DNA from: a virus
Virus record (IMG/VR): IMGVR_UViG_3300024343_000019
Coordinates: 1-54,109 of that record
Strand: one strand, 5' to 3'
DNA length: 54,109 bases
The position numbers and the translations under genes were made by a program. The notes beneath the pieces are model-generated. The model ran no database searches. It was not told where the DNA came from and worked only from the letters and a program-made list of their open reading frames with translations. Shown here piece after piece: positions 41,550 through 52,731 of this stretch (position 1 is the stretch's first letter; every line of letters begins with the position of its first letter).

Positions 41550-44500
41550 ATGTCAGATTTTAAATCAGATAATAACGAAAAAGCGGTAAACAAAACTAGA
41601 GCAGGTCGACGACCAGTAGTAAACATTGATACATCTGAATTCTTACCTAAGACTTTTAGAACTCCGCTAAATCGTAAATGGTTAGACGCTACACTAAATC
41701 GGATGGTTTCAAAAGGAGATCTTGAAGATATTCATGGCTTTGTAGGAAAATATACTGGAGAAGTACTGGACAAATACGACGATGTATATATTAACACTGG
41801 ATACGAAAATCAACTAAGCGCAGCAATTGTCTCTGAATTTAATGACGTTGTGGTAGACCATATATCAGGCAATGATATCCTTAATAATATCAATTACAAT
41901 TTTGAAAACTATTCTCTCAATGGCGCATATAATAGTCAAGCATATGTTTTTGCTCCACCCATCAATATTGATAAGTTCTTAAATTACAGTCAGTATTTCT
42001 GGGCTCCTATATTGCCAATAATTGAAATAATTGATAATAGTGCTCCAGAAATTCTGGATCCTACTGTTGTATACGCTGGCAGACCATTCGCATCATTTAC
42101 AACAACTGACGGTCCAATAACATTACATAATGGTATGATCGTAAAATTTGTTGGTAGCAGATGGCCAGTAGACATTATTAATAATGTATATCTGGTAACC
42201 GGTGTTGGAAAAAATATACGTTTTAAAATTTTAACAACGACAATTTCAGTTACTGATATTTCAGAGACATACGATCTGGAGTTAGAAGTCTATACTAGCG
42301 TAGTACCACATACAGACAAAATATCTGGAGAGTTTTCTGTTAATAATAAAAAGGATTATATAGTTATTAATAATTCTGACGAAATTTCGTCTGCATGGTC
42401 ACGTGCAAACTATTGGGTTCATAGAGAGACATTATCATACATTCTAGAATTGAATAGCTCATTTGATATCAAGTCAGTCTTAAAGACAGAAAACCAAGCT
42501 AAACGCCCAATCATTGAATTTAATCCATTTATAGTTATGATGGACAACGCATATGTTTCTTCTGTAACAAGAGATGAGCCAAAATTAACCCATTACAAGG
42601 GCAAGGTTAATTATCTTCTAGGAGTCAATCATTTGCCAGACTCTGGTTCTCTTGGAGGTGGTAATGCGCAGTATACTACTGTCATTGGAGACACAGTTGA
42701 AATTAATGGTGAATACGTTAAGGTAGACAGTTTAGTCGCATATCAATTGGATTCATATTCAGGTGAATTTGGAATATTCTTAATTAAAAGATCCGGCCAA
42801 GTAGAACTTTATGAAAATCTATCCCCTAACAATACATTTACAGTAATAAACGATTATGCATCTGGTGGCACGTATAACCAGCGAGATCTTTATGTAGATC
42901 AGGATTATCGTTTCCAGATATCTCAAGTAAAACTAGCACCAAATACTGCGCCAATGTTTAAGCTAGCGGACAAAAATAACGTATGGCTAGACGATTTCGA
43001 CAGTTCAACTTTTACAGGCAGTAAGATCTTTTCTTATAAATCCAGTAACAGTTCAATAATTGACAGCGAATTGGGTTTTCCGCTCGCGTATAAAGATGCT
43101 GGTCTAAAAAGTGAAATATTATATGAAAACAATATAATAAACGAGAGACACACTTATCAAGAGGCATCAAGCAACGTTGAAAAAGAAATCAAAGGATACT
43201 ATTTCTTTAAAATAGGAAACAATTTTTATTCATCATATTTCCCTTCAGCATTTTCTTTAGGTGCTAAAGAGCATGTTCAGGTAATTGCAGATTCAGGTTC
43301 AGATGTTGTTATTCCTTACGGTACTGATAATTGGAGCGTTAATAAAGAATACCTTGTTTTTAATTTAAATGGAAAAATTTCAACCAGCGAAATTTTAACA
43401 GAGGGCAGTTATAATAGATCTAGAACTAATCAAACAAACATCACTTTGGGCGGCGGTAAGACATATACATTCCATAATTTACTGCCAGATGAAGAACTAA
43501 AGTTTTGGGATGTAGACACTGGTAATGATATTGAAACAATACCTGGCTACGAAGTTACAGTAGTAAGAGATGGTCCGTACATATATCTCCAGGTACCTGA
43601 ATCATTTATCAGTCTGAACATCCTTTATGGAACTGTAGATATTAACAACAGAGGCATTATAACAGTTGTTCCTAATACTGAAGATTTCTATCACCACCTT
43701 TACGTCAATGGTGTACATTTAGATGTAAGTGCGTATTCAATTAGTTCTAATTCAATAGTTATACCGTCTGCTCAATTAGTCGATGGTAAAAATATTATTG
43801 ATTTAGAATACTATAGTAACAGCAATACAAATACTGGCAATACTGAGCTTCCAGAAATTCATAACCATAATAGTAATAATCTTCCACTCAGAGAATTTAC
43901 TATTAGCGATACGCATGAACACTGGGAAAGTTTAATACGTTTTACACCTGGTTTTACGGGCCAGACATATGGAGAAAACAATTATCATCTATCACTACAA
44001 AATAACGCATATGGTGGTGAAATATTCATGCATGAAGATATTAGTATTATGCATGACTATGCCTTTTCAAGTAATGAATTAAACATTTCAACTGCTATAG
44101 AAAATCAAGCAGCTGATTGGTATTCCTTTAAGAAACGTTTTATAAATCAGGTTAAACGAATTGCTATTAAAAATAACATAGAGTCAGTAAGTAAACTAGT
44201 TGACGATGTGTGCAATAATATTATCAAAGTATCAGATAATAATAATCTTCACGCAGACTCCAATATGTATTTCCCACACAAGAGTCATTATAGAGAATAC
44301 GTATATGTTCCTGGAGATACGTATAGATCCGCAAACGTACACTTCAATATTGACGAACACAAACAAGATCATATTTACATCTATGTTGTCCACAATCGCG
44401 ATTCTGATAATATACCTGTTGAAGAAATGCTTCAATATAATATTGATTATGAGATTAACGGATCAGTAATAAACATTAGTAGTGAGCTGGTATTGAATCC

Positions 44501-47500
44501 TTTCACCAATGGTGAAGATATTAAAATAAAGATATATTATCATGACATGGATGAGAAAAGCTATATTCCAGCCAGCATGACAAAACTAGGACTTTCATAC
44601 CTATATAGACCACGTCTGATGGGAAATAAAATTATCTGTCACGACGGTGAGGAAATAGAAGTGCCTGGGGGTACTGAAATATTTAAAGTTTCTGCAGAGG
44701 AGTTCAATCCTCTATTAGCTGCACTTTATGATTTAGAAACAAAGATATACACTGGTATCAAGAAAACAAGTTATAGAGCCACATATAGCCCATTAAAATA
44801 CTTCTCATCACAACACAGAGGACAATGGTATTCTCGTAATGATGTTGACGGTTATATTAAACGTTATTTTGATCTTTGGTTTAATAAATCAAATTACACT
44901 GATTTAAATGATGCTATTCATGTTTACAGAGATGAAAACGATGCATGGACCTGGAATTATTCAAGCATTGCTCTTGATGAACAAGGGCATCTAAATTCAT
45001 CACTACCTGGGAATTGGCGCGGTGCATATGTGACATTGTTTGGTACATCCACTCCACATTTAACACCATGGCATATGCTTGGATTTAGAAACCAACCTTC
45101 ATGGTGGGGTGAATTCTATAGCTGGACAGATCCAATCAAAAGAGACAGGCTAATCAAGTCACTGAAATATGGCATTGTGAGCCGTCCAGACGAACAAATA
45201 GTACAGGATCTTTATTATGCAAGATATTACTGGGATTTTGATACAAAATGCCCAGTAGACACAAACAGAGATTTAGTAAGTCCTGATTTAATTTTAGGAG
45301 AGCCTGGCGATAGTAAGCTAGATGAATTTGTATTTGGTGATTGGTCGCCAATTGAATTTATCTGGAGAAGTTCTGTTCTTGGACAAGCTGCTCACCTGGA
45401 TGCCGTTATTAAATTGTTACCTGCAAAAGCCTGGACTGATTTCTTTAAAGTTGGCCAGTATATTAGAATGCCAAATTCTGATATGATAATTGACAAAGAA
45501 TCTGGACTCTTTATATCAAATCTTGACATGAGATATCACGACGATTCCGATGGTAAAATGGTGGGAACCGTTATTATTAATAGATCAGACAGCGGATTTC
45601 CATCCGGAACAGAAATATTGTTTGTTGGCGGGACCCCAGACACTTCTGCAACTGCTACGTTAGACATAGACACAGATGGAAAAATAGTAGCCGTTAACTT
45701 AACAGGACGTGGCTATGGATACGATTCTAATCCTGCATATCAGTTTTTGTTTCCTGAAGGATATGTTCCATCCGGCGGCATGTCGCCAACAGCAGAATTA
45801 GAATTTAATATGGTCACATCTTCTAATTGGACTATGGGAATTAACCACCTACAGCAGAATTCGATTAAAAGAGAAAAACTCAGTAACCCAATCCAACTTG
45901 GTAATATTTACCGTGGTTTAGATACAAGACTATTACAGGATATTGCAGGTTTTACAAGAAGTGACCTAATTAAGGTAGAAACAGAGTCTGGCGCAGCTGG
46001 TAAACATGTTCTGTCTAACTCCGATTTTAACATTGTTATGAATGAAAGTTCTCCTAAAGATTTATATATTGCTAGCGAGATTTATATTACTAAAACTGAT
46101 AGTGGTTATAATATTTCTGGTATAAGCCCGACCAAACAACAATTCAAGTTTTTTGAACCAGCACCAATCAGTTCAAATGATTTTGTTCCTGTTACTGTAA
46201 ACAATAGCTTTGTTGTTAAAAAGTACAAAACATTTAGTAGCAGTGTCTCGATAATCGAGTTCAATTCAAAACTTGCCAGAATTCAGGATGTTTATAATTT
46301 TATTAGAGGATATTATTCATATTTGGAAAGTGTTGGGTATGTCTTTGTAGATTCATATGAGGCAAAAGCGATTGACTTTGCAACATGGGCATCAACGACA
46401 GATATAAATGAAAAATATACAGTAGCCATTGGAACCAGCGTTTCTTTTGTGGCAACAGGCGGCGTTGCCGCGGAATATGGAAGTATGCCAGGCGGAGTTA
46501 ATAGTATACTCGCTTATAACGAAAATGGCGAATTAGTAGAAATTAACTACAGTGATTTATGTATCACAAGAACAGACAATTCTATACAGATACACCCAAG
46601 AGGTTATCCTGTAGATCTAAGTGAACCAAGCGAATCAATTGTCACATATACGTACCAGTCATCTACAAGTACACAATACAGTGATATTCAAGACATTAGA
46701 TCAGTTTCAAGTAAAAATGCGGACAAAATTGCATGTGTTGCAACCGCTGTGATTGAATATGATCATGCAATAATCTTTAAAAATACCACACAGTTTAATG
46801 AAATAATTTACGATGATGTAGTAAATCACAGACAACAGCGTTTAAAAATTTCTGGGCAGCGTACCAGAGATTGGGCTGGCGTAAAATCAGCGCCAGGATA
46901 TTTAATTAAAAACAATACTATTATACAAAACTATGACACTGCGGTTTCTGACATTAGTGACATTTATAATCTTAACGTCACAAAATTTAATAAAGATTAT
47001 GAGGCAGCTGAATTATTAACAGTGGGAAATACACTTAAAGACTGGATTAATAATTTAAACTTGGCATCAAATACATCTTCAAAACTATATCAAGGATTGA
47101 TTAGAAGAAAAGGTTCTAATGGTGTCCTAGGTATTATGAATATATCAGACTTAATCCACGGCGGCAGAGGGCGTATAAACGTCAATGAAGAATGGATGTT
47201 TAAACACAGTAGTTATGGAGATACAGTACGTGAAAATGCTACTGAGATAGAATTAAACACAGGTATGTTTGTTAATGATCCAGTGGTTATTAATTTCGAG
47301 GATCCTAGTATTGTCTTTATAAACAGACAATCAGATCAGGAATTCAGAGTACGATCACAGGATGAAGTAAAACTATCCTTGCCAGTAGCAGGAAATCTTC
47401 AGAAAGGCGATGCTGACTATACAGCATTTAAAGTTGAAGAATTACCAAACCTATACAATAGTGATTCAGTTTATGCCAATATTCCTACATGGAGCCCAAG

Positions 47501-50500
47501 AAAATCTTATAGACTGGGCGATACTGTACGTTATAAAGGAAACTTATGGGAAGCCAGTGAAAATATTTCATACATAGACCAGTTATCACCACTGGTGTTT
47601 ACTGGAACAGAAGTTGTTACTAATACACAATTCACACACAGAAATGAAATTGATGATCCCAACACACCTTCAGCTGAAATAGACGGTGTAAAAATTTGGT
47701 TTGATAAAACAGGTATTACTTGGCCAGCTATAACAGTAGAAGGCGATCCTAACCCAACCATTACATCGCCAACAACGTTGTATGTTGCAACAGGACCAGC
47801 ATCAAACGATACTATAGAAATACCATTGGAAAAATATATAAACGTAACAGTTGTAGATGATACTGCCATTTACGACGGTAATCCATATGTAACTACAGTT
47901 TCAAATCCGTCTAGCTCTGATGTAACTGGTGAGACAATCATTATTAATGGTGAAACAATTAACCTTCAAGACTTTGGTACAGCAGCATACACTAATTCAT
48001 CTGAAAATCTTACAGGTGTAGCAGCGCAACAAGTTTATACACTTACAACCAATTTAACGACACATAATATAACCGCTATAGAAGTAGACTCTGTAACATA
48101 CAATACTCCTGCTGACTGGACAGTGGTTGGACAGGATATAACGTTTACTAATCCAACGTTTGTGGGCGGCGAAGCAATTGTAGTTAGCTTATTAACAATA
48201 AATCCAACCAGCTATAGTATGAATAAGGCACAGTTAAAAGACGCAATAAACAGCAATACGTTGGGAAATGTTTTCTGTCAAAACCATGTTAGTGATGCTA
48301 CAAAACTAGCAATAGTTAAAGACGTTGCGGGTGATATCAATAGTAATCTTGTTTTAAGTGGCACTGGACTAACACAGTTCGGATTAAGTGCAGGGTCAAC
48401 TCCGCCAACTACACGAATAGATTCAATAAACACTACAACGATGGACATTGACGACATACTTGCTGCTATAGACCAAGTTAACACCACTGGTTATGCATTT
48501 AGTAAAACAGTTGATAATAGGCTTGAAATAATAAAGTTTTCTAATACCAATTGGACTGTTAACACTACACTAGAGATAAGCGGTCCAGCACAATCGCCAC
48601 TTGGATTGCCAACGTCTACAATTGTTGGTGCTTATTCTGAAACGGGTATTACGTCTAGCATCAATGACGTAATTCAATATATTAATGATGCCAGTATACC
48701 TGGAGTAACAGCATCTGCGATATCCGGAAGAATACAGATAAGCAGCACAAATGAAGTTCTGGATTTAGGAAACAGAGAATTCAATTCACAAGCCACACTT
48801 CCAACAGGAGTTTACTATGCTGATATTGGCTTTGTTGATAATGAATTTGTAACTTCTCAGTGGGGAGGATCTCCAGTAAACGTTGATGATGCAGCAAGAT
48901 TTAGTGTCTGGCTAGCAAATGATGCGGGCTTAGAGAAAACATCAACAAACGGCGTTACTTCTAAATTCTTTGGATGGAATGTATTACAACCGCAAGTATT
49001 CCGCATGTGGGCTACAATTGATGCAGCAAACGAAACAGACGACGGTAACGATGCAGCACTAACACTGTACACTGATGATGATCAAATAAGAAATATAGAC
49101 TCGATGAGAGTTGGTGACTATGTGCTGGTTTTAAATTCAAATACACAGCCAAATATTGATGGTATACATCGTGTAACACGTGTGAGCGCAACTGACAAAG
49201 CTACATTCTATATAGATAAATTTATCGAAACTTCGGGTAACTGCCAGAGTGTAATGGTATTGAGATCACTTCGCTTTAATACATTCACAGGTCTACAATC
49301 TACACTAAGTATGCCATCCTTCTACAACTGGCAAGTTGGTGACAAAGCATGGGTTACTGAGAATAATACAACCAATAAAGTATATGAATATAACGGATCT
49401 ACATTTGAATTAGTATTTGAAAATTCTGACAGAATAGATAGTGATCAAATCGAATCTGTTCTTATCTACAATGGAGACATTCAAGAGATAGGAATAGAGT
49501 TAGAATTGTTTGATCCGATTAAGGGATACGTACCAGGGGTTGCTGATAGAGAAATAAACAAGAAATCAACTGTAGACCTAGCAACATATAATATGTCAAA
49601 TGACGCAGATTATGTAACAACACAGCGCGGTGCGTGGGGCGATGATGAGGTAGGAAAAACTTGGTGGGATACAAGTAAGGTAAGATACTACGACTATGAA
49701 CAGGGTGATATAGATTATAAAGTAGATATGTGGGGGGAACAATTCCCAGGATCATCTATAGATATTTACGAATGGACAAAGAGTAGTGTTCCACCAGATG
49801 AGTGGGAAAACGTAGTAAAATCTCAATCAGAACAATACGGTGTAGAAGCATCTGGGGTAGCTTATAGTGTGTTCAATGCAGCAAGCGACGAATACTATTA
49901 TTACTATTCATTAATTCAAGAATGGAATGAGAAATATGCTAGATATGATGACGTATATTATTTCTGGGTAAAAGATAAAACTACAGTATCAGGAAATAAT
50001 AGAAAGTTGTCAACAAGTCAGATGGCAAGTATAATAAGCAATCCAACAGCCAATGGAATATCATGGTTTGCACCAATTGGATCATCACAACTCATATTGG
50101 CAAATATAAAAAACAGTGTCAATGATATAAACAGTATATTGCAAATATCATTTAAATCATCCAAGCCATCACACCAGAGTTGGATTACACTAACAGAAGG
50201 ATCAGACTTGATTCCTGATTATTGGTATATTGGTCTGAACGATAACCTGCAGGGAACACAGCGTGTAACTGGATATCCTCTACCAGATCTTGACATTCAC
50301 AGATTTAATCGTTACGGAGATAACAGAAAGATAACATCAAATGGCGATACGTTTGCGCAAGGTTGGTTTAAAGATCCATGGCATGCAAGACGAGAAGCAA
50401 TAAAAGTTATTAACCGTCTATTAAAGAATGAAAATCTTCTGGATGATCTGTCTGGGAAATGGCATAGAAATATAACAAAAACTTTATATTTCTTTAATGA

Positions 50501-52088
50501 TGATACTGTTTATGGGACATCAATTGACGATGTGGGGATAATTGACTGGCCGTATATAGGTGCGACATTCTATAATACTGACACAGATACCTTCTATACA
50601 TGCACAAGTTTTGATGAATCTACCAACAATGCAGAATGGAATATAAATCCAGGCTTCCAGATGGTTAACACTTGGAATTGGACAAGCTATATTTCAAAAC
50701 AAAGATCAGATGATGCGCAACCAAGTATTGAAATTACTAGCCCAGCTAGTCTGGATAGCATAGATCCAGCAAATCATAGAGTTGTTCTACTACGTGTTCC
50801 TTACGATAGTACAGGATTGGAACGAGATGAAATTTACGAATACCTATTTGGTAATTGGGTTCTGGTTGAAAAGAAAAACGCAACGGTTGAATTTAATGAT
50901 CTAGTACATAACAAGAATAATGTTTATTCATGGGACATATTTACTTGGGAAGGAGTCTGGGACTTTGATCCTGGATTTATGATGGGTTATATTCTCAAAG
51001 CATGTCGTGAAGATTTGTTTATTGAACGATATATAGACAATTTTAATGAGTTATTCTTTGCAATGATAAAATACACAGCAAGTCTGCATAATCAAATTGA
51101 TTGGTTCTATAAAACAACATATGTAAGACTTGATATTGAATCAAGACTTTCAAGCGATGTTAAGAAATATACAAAGTCACATGTTTCTGAAATAGAAGGA
51201 TTTGTTAATAGTGTTAAACCTTTCCATACAAAGATTAGAACTATATTTGATAAACACACTGCAACAGAAGAAGTGTCACTAACTATTGAAGAACTAAATT
51301 CAGGTAACAAGAGTATAGATATAAAATTTGATCTATTGGATGGTGTATATCAGACTAAAGGGACTACATATCTGGGTGGCATATTTACTGAAGAACCAGA
51401 TGAAGGTCTATTCAATGAAAACGATCATTTATTTACAGTAGAGCCGGATGACACTTTCATTGAAGATGTGACAGCATTAGAAATGAATTTTGGAGAGGCA
51501 TTCGACGCAGCATATAACTGGAATGACACATTAGGAATTGAAAGACGTAATCTAGTAGAATTAGTTCTGACAGAAAACTTAGCTATTAACGTTGTAACCA
51601 ATGTATCAGGATCAACCGATGACAACGATACTAGAACATACGTTTACATTAAGAATAATTTAGCCAGCACCGCAAGTTATAGTTTGACAGAATCCAATGC
51701 TACTACTATAGTGGGTGATGTCACACAGGATGACGATGTTATTGTTTTAAGTAACGGCGCCGCATTTAACGCACTTGGCGGATACGCATATATCAATGGT
51801 GAAGTTATACAGTATATGCAAAACGACAGCGGCACCCTATATGGTGTAAAGCGCGGCATTGGAAATACATTAGCTAGATCACATGTTGGCGGAACACAAA
51901 TTATAGATATCACTGATATGCAAATAAGCAGCAATGCGGCATTCCAATCAGACTGGTTCTACGATGATGGATACTATAAAACATATCCTGGTTACGATGT
52001 ATTCTCAGAAGAGAGTATACTAAGTAATAACGCAGTAAACCTTGAATCAATTAGACTTAAAAACACATCTAAAGGGGTACTGGTATGA
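41550..52088 (+). CDS. giant baseplate-region structural protein (3512 aa)
   Basis: A single uninterrupted frame of 10.5 kb starts 4 bp after gp6, the position of gp7 in T4 (1032 aa), so it may be an enlarged gp7-type wedge or a separate giant virion protein. Aquatic T4-like phages often carry such a giant here; I recall VrlC-type annotations, not verified. The N-terminal about 700 residues (FLPKTFRTPLNRKWLDATLN, KFLNYSQYFWAPILP) look like a conserved head. The middle has carbohydrate-binding-like units, for example YRLGDTVRYKGNLWEAS (residues about 1988-2004). A beta-rich, Ser/Thr/Asn-rich region covers about 2000-2500. The C-terminal third again looks like conserved globular structure (FMMGYILKACREDLFIERYI). 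No enzyme motif was found. It takes up a fifth of the window. Confidence 0.8.
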   Translation: MSDFKSDNNEKAVNKTRAGRRPVVNIDTSEFLPKTFRTPLNRKWLDATLNRMVSKGDLEDIHGFVGKYTGEVLDKYDDVYINTGYENQLSAAIVSEFNDVVVDHISGNDILNNINYNFENYSLNGAYNSQAYVFAPPINIDKFLNYSQYFWAPILPIIEIIDNSAPEILDPTVVYAGRPFASFTTTDGPITLHNGMIVKFVGSRWPVDIINNVYLVTGVGKNIRFKILTTTISVTDISETYDLELEVYTSVVPHTDKISGEFSVNNKKDYIVINNSDEISSAWSRANYWVHRETLSYILELNSSFDIKSVLKTENQAKRPIIEFNPFIVMMDNAYVSSVTRDEPKLTHYKGKVNYLLGVNHLPDSGSLGGGNAQYTTVIGDTVEINGEYVKVDSLVAYQLDSYSGEFGIFLIKRSGQVELYENLSPNNTFTVINDYASGGTYNQRDLYVDQDYRFQISQVKLAPNTAPMFKLADKNNVWLDDFDSSTFTGSKIFSYKSSNSSIIDSELGFPLAYKDAGLKSEILYENNIINERHTYQEASSNVEKEIKGYYFFKIGNNFYSSYFPSAFSLGAKEHVQVIADSGSDVVIPYGTDNWSVNKEYLVFNLNGKISTSEILTEGSYNRSRTNQTNITLGGGKTYTFHNLLPDEELKFWDVDTGNDIETIPGYEVTVVRDGPYIYLQVPESFISLNILYGTVDINNRGIITVVPNTEDFYHHLYVNGVHLDVSAYSISSNSIVIPSAQLVDGKNIIDLEYYSNSNTNTGNTELPEIHNHNSNNLPLREFTISDTHEHWESLIRFTPGFTGQTYGENNYHLSLQNNAYGGEIFMHEDISIMHDYAFSSNELNISTAIENQAADWYSFKKRFINQVKRIAIKNNIESVSKLVDDVCNNIIKVSDNNNLHADSNMYFPHKSHYREYVYVPGDTYRSANVHFNIDEHKQDHIYIYVVHNRDSDNIPVEEMLQYNIDYEINGSVINISSELVLNPFTNGEDIKIKIYYHDMDEKSYIPASMTKLGLSYLYRPRLMGNKIICHDGEEIEVPGGTEIFKVSAEEFNPLLAALYDLETKIYTGIKKTSYRATYSPLKYFSSQHRGQWYSRNDVDGYIKRYFDLWFNKSNYTDLNDAIHVYRDENDAWTWNYSSIALDEQGHLNSSLPGNWRGAYVTLFGTSTPHLTPWHMLGFRNQPSWWGEFYSWTDPIKRDRLIKSLKYGIVSRPDEQIVQDLYYARYYWDFDTKCPVDTNRDLVSPDLILGEPGDSKLDEFVFGDWSPIEFIWRSSVLGQAAHLDAVIKLLPAKAWTDFFKVGQYIRMPNSDMIIDKESGLFISNLDMRYHDDSDGKMVGTVIINRSDSGFPSGTEILFVGGTPDTSATATLDIDTDGKIVAVNLTGRGYGYDSNPAYQFLFPEGYVPSGGMSPTAELEFNMVTSSNWTMGINHLQQNSIKREKLSNPIQLGNIYRGLDTRLLQDIAGFTRSDLIKVETESGAAGKHVLSNSDFNIVMNESSPKDLYIASEIYITKTDSGYNISGISPTKQQFKFFEPAPISSNDFVPVTVNNSFVVKKYKTFSSSVSIIEFNSKLARIQDVYNFIRGYYSYLESVGYVFVDSYEAKAIDFATWASTTDINEKYTVAIGTSVSFVATGGVAAEYGSMPGGVNSILAYNENGELVEINYSDLCITRTDNSIQIHPRGYPVDLSEPSESIVTYTYQSSTSTQYSDIQDIRSVSSKNADKIACVATAVIEYDHAIIFKNTTQFNEIIYDDVVNHRQQRLKISGQRTRDWAGVKSAPGYLIKNNTIIQNYDTAVSDISDIYNLNVTKFNKDYEAAELLTVGNTLKDWINNLNLASNTSSKLYQGLIRRKGSNGVLGIMNISDLIHGGRGRINVNEEWMFKHSSYGDTVRENATEIELNTGMFVNDPVVINFEDPSIVFINRQSDQEFRVRSQDEVKLSLPVAGNLQKGDADYTAFKVEELPNLYNSDSVYANIPTWSPRKSYRLGDTVRYKGNLWEASENISYIDQLSPLVFTGTEVVTNTQFTHRNEIDDPNTPSAEIDGVKIWFDKTGITWPAITVEGDPNPTITSPTTLYVATGPASNDTIEIPLEKYINVTVVDDTAIYDGNPYVTTVSNPSSSDVTGETIIINGETINLQDFGTAAYTNSSENLTGVAAQQVYTLTTNLTTHNITAIEVDSVTYNTPADWTVVGQDITFTNPTFVGGEAIVVSLLTINPTSYSMNKAQLKDAINSNTLGNVFCQNHVSDATKLAIVKDVAGDINSNLVLSGTGLTQFGLSAGSTPPTTRIDSINTTTMDIDDILAAIDQVNTTGYAFSKTVDNRLEIIKFSNTNWTVNTTLEISGPAQSPLGLPTSTIVGAYSETGITSSINDVIQYINDASIPGVTASAISGRIQISSTNEVLDLGNREFNSQATLPTGVYYADIGFVDNEFVTSQWGGSPVNVDDAARFSVWLANDAGLEKTSTNGVTSKFFGWNVLQPQVFRMWATIDAANETDDGNDAALTLYTDDDQIRNIDSMRVGDYVLVLNSNTQPNIDGIHRVTRVSATDKATFYIDKFIETSGNCQSVMVLRSLRFNTFTGLQSTLSMPSFYNWQVGDKAWVTENNTTNKVYEYNGSTFELVFENSDRIDSDQIESVLIYNGDIQEIGIELELFDPIKGYVPGVADREINKKSTVDLATYNMSNDADYVTTQRGAWGDDEVGKTWWDTSKVRYYDYEQGDIDYKVDMWGEQFPGSSIDIYEWTKSSVPPDEWENVVKSQSEQYGVEASGVAYSVFNAASDEYYYYYSLIQEWNEKYARYDDVYYFWVKDKTTVSGNNRKLSTSQMASIISNPTANGISWFAPIGSSQLILANIKNSVNDINSILQISFKSSKPSHQSWITLTEGSDLIPDYWYIGLNDNLQGTQRVTGYPLPDLDIHRFNRYGDNRKITSNGDTFAQGWFKDPWHARREAIKVINRLLKNENLLDDLSGKWHRNITKTLYFFNDDTVYGTSIDDVGIIDWPYIGATFYNTDTDTFYTCTSFDESTNNAEWNINPGFQMVNTWNWTSYISKQRSDDAQPSIEITSPASLDSIDPANHRVVLLRVPYDSTGLERDEIYEYLFGNWVLVEKKNATVEFNDLVHNKNNVYSWDIFTWEGVWDFDPGFMMGYILKACREDLFIERYIDNFNELFFAMIKYTASLHNQIDWFYKTTYVRLDIESRLSSDVKKYTKSHVSEIEGFVNSVKPFHTKIRTIFDKHTATEEVSLTIEELNSGNKSIDIKFDLLDGVYQTKGTTYLGGIFTEEPDEGLFNENDHLFTVEPDDTFIEDVTALEMNFGEAFDAAYNWNDTLGIERRNLVELVLTENLAINVVTNVSGSTDDNDTRTYVYIKNNLASTASYSLTESNATTIVGDVTQDDDVIVLSNGAAFNALGGYAYINGEVIQYMQNDSGTLYGVKRGIGNTLARSHVGGTQIIDITDMQISSNAAFQSDWFYDDGYYKTYPGYDVFSEESILSNNAVNLESIRLKNTSKGVLV

Positions 52089-52117
52089 TGCGGGCATTAA
52101 CTAGTATTTTAAAAATA

Positions 52118-52125
52118 GCTAAATA
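52118..52125 (+). promoter_or_regulatory. late-like promoter before 52146
   Basis: GCTAAATACA, the same variant as before the portal gene, is followed by GGAG (52133-52136) and the ATG at 52146. A tiny ATG-AAA-TGA at 52141 lies between; its spacing to GGAG is too short to be the main start. Confidence 0.5.
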
Positions 52126-52145
52126 CATTAGCGGAGATTTATGAA

Positions 52146-52730
52146 ATGAAAAACACTTTTAACGATAATTCATTACTTAGTATTGATGGACATGTAATTA
52201 TCAAAGACCCAGATTCTGGTGAAGTATTGCTTGATAAGCATAATGCTATCAACTTTGAAAACATGACTGTTGCAATTGCACATTTGTTGGCAAATCAATA
52301 CGATGGTAGTAATGCTTACTTTATAACACGACTTGATTACGGAAATGGTGGCACATTTATTGACGGTGTCGGACTTGTGTCATATAGATCTCCGTTAGTT
52401 AGTGGTGAGTCGGGTGGAATGTATAATAAAACATACGAAAAATCTGTTAATACTGTTGATCCTGAAAATAGTATAACAGTTGTACCATATGCATCAAATA
52501 ACTATACAGACATTGTATTAACAGCAACACTAGATTGGAATGAACCAGCTGGTCAAGCACTAACTGATACATCATCTGGTGATGGCGTTACAGACTTCAT
52601 ATTTGATGAGATTGCTATAGCTACAGAGGCAGGCCTGTATTTAACACATCTAATCTTCCATCCTATCGAGAAGAGCGCTAACCGTAGAATACAAATTGTT
52701 TATACAATAAGAATAAGGGCAGGAAACTAA
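52146..52730 (+). CDS. putative virion structural protein (194 aa)
   Basis: I do not recognise a named family, although similar proteins follow the giant gene in relatives. It is beta-rich: LLSIDGHVIIKDPDSGEVLL, then NAINFENMTVAIAHLLANQY (helix), YFITRLDYGNGG, and a C-terminal pair of strands, LTATLDWNEPAG and RIQIVYTIRIRAG. The opening 'G.V...D...GEVL.....NAI' is common in phage minor structural proteins that attach at the baseplate periphery. It is one base upstream of the next gene and probably co-transcribed from the late-like promoter at 52118. Confidence 0.6.
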   Translation: MKNTFNDNSLLSIDGHVIIKDPDSGEVLLDKHNAINFENMTVAIAHLLANQYDGSNAYFITRLDYGNGGTFIDGVGLVSYRSPLVSGESGGMYNKTYEKSVNTVDPENSITVVPYASNNYTDIVLTATLDWNEPAGQALTDTSSGDGVTDFIFDEIAIATEAGLYLTHLIFHPIEKSANRRIQIVYTIRIRAGN

Positions 52731-52731
52731 T

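Noticed and set aside
44200-44469. Nested 89-codon plus-strand ORF inside the giant gene
   Set aside because: It is out of frame within continuous coding sequence, has no ribosome-binding site, and its composition reflects AT-rich DNA.
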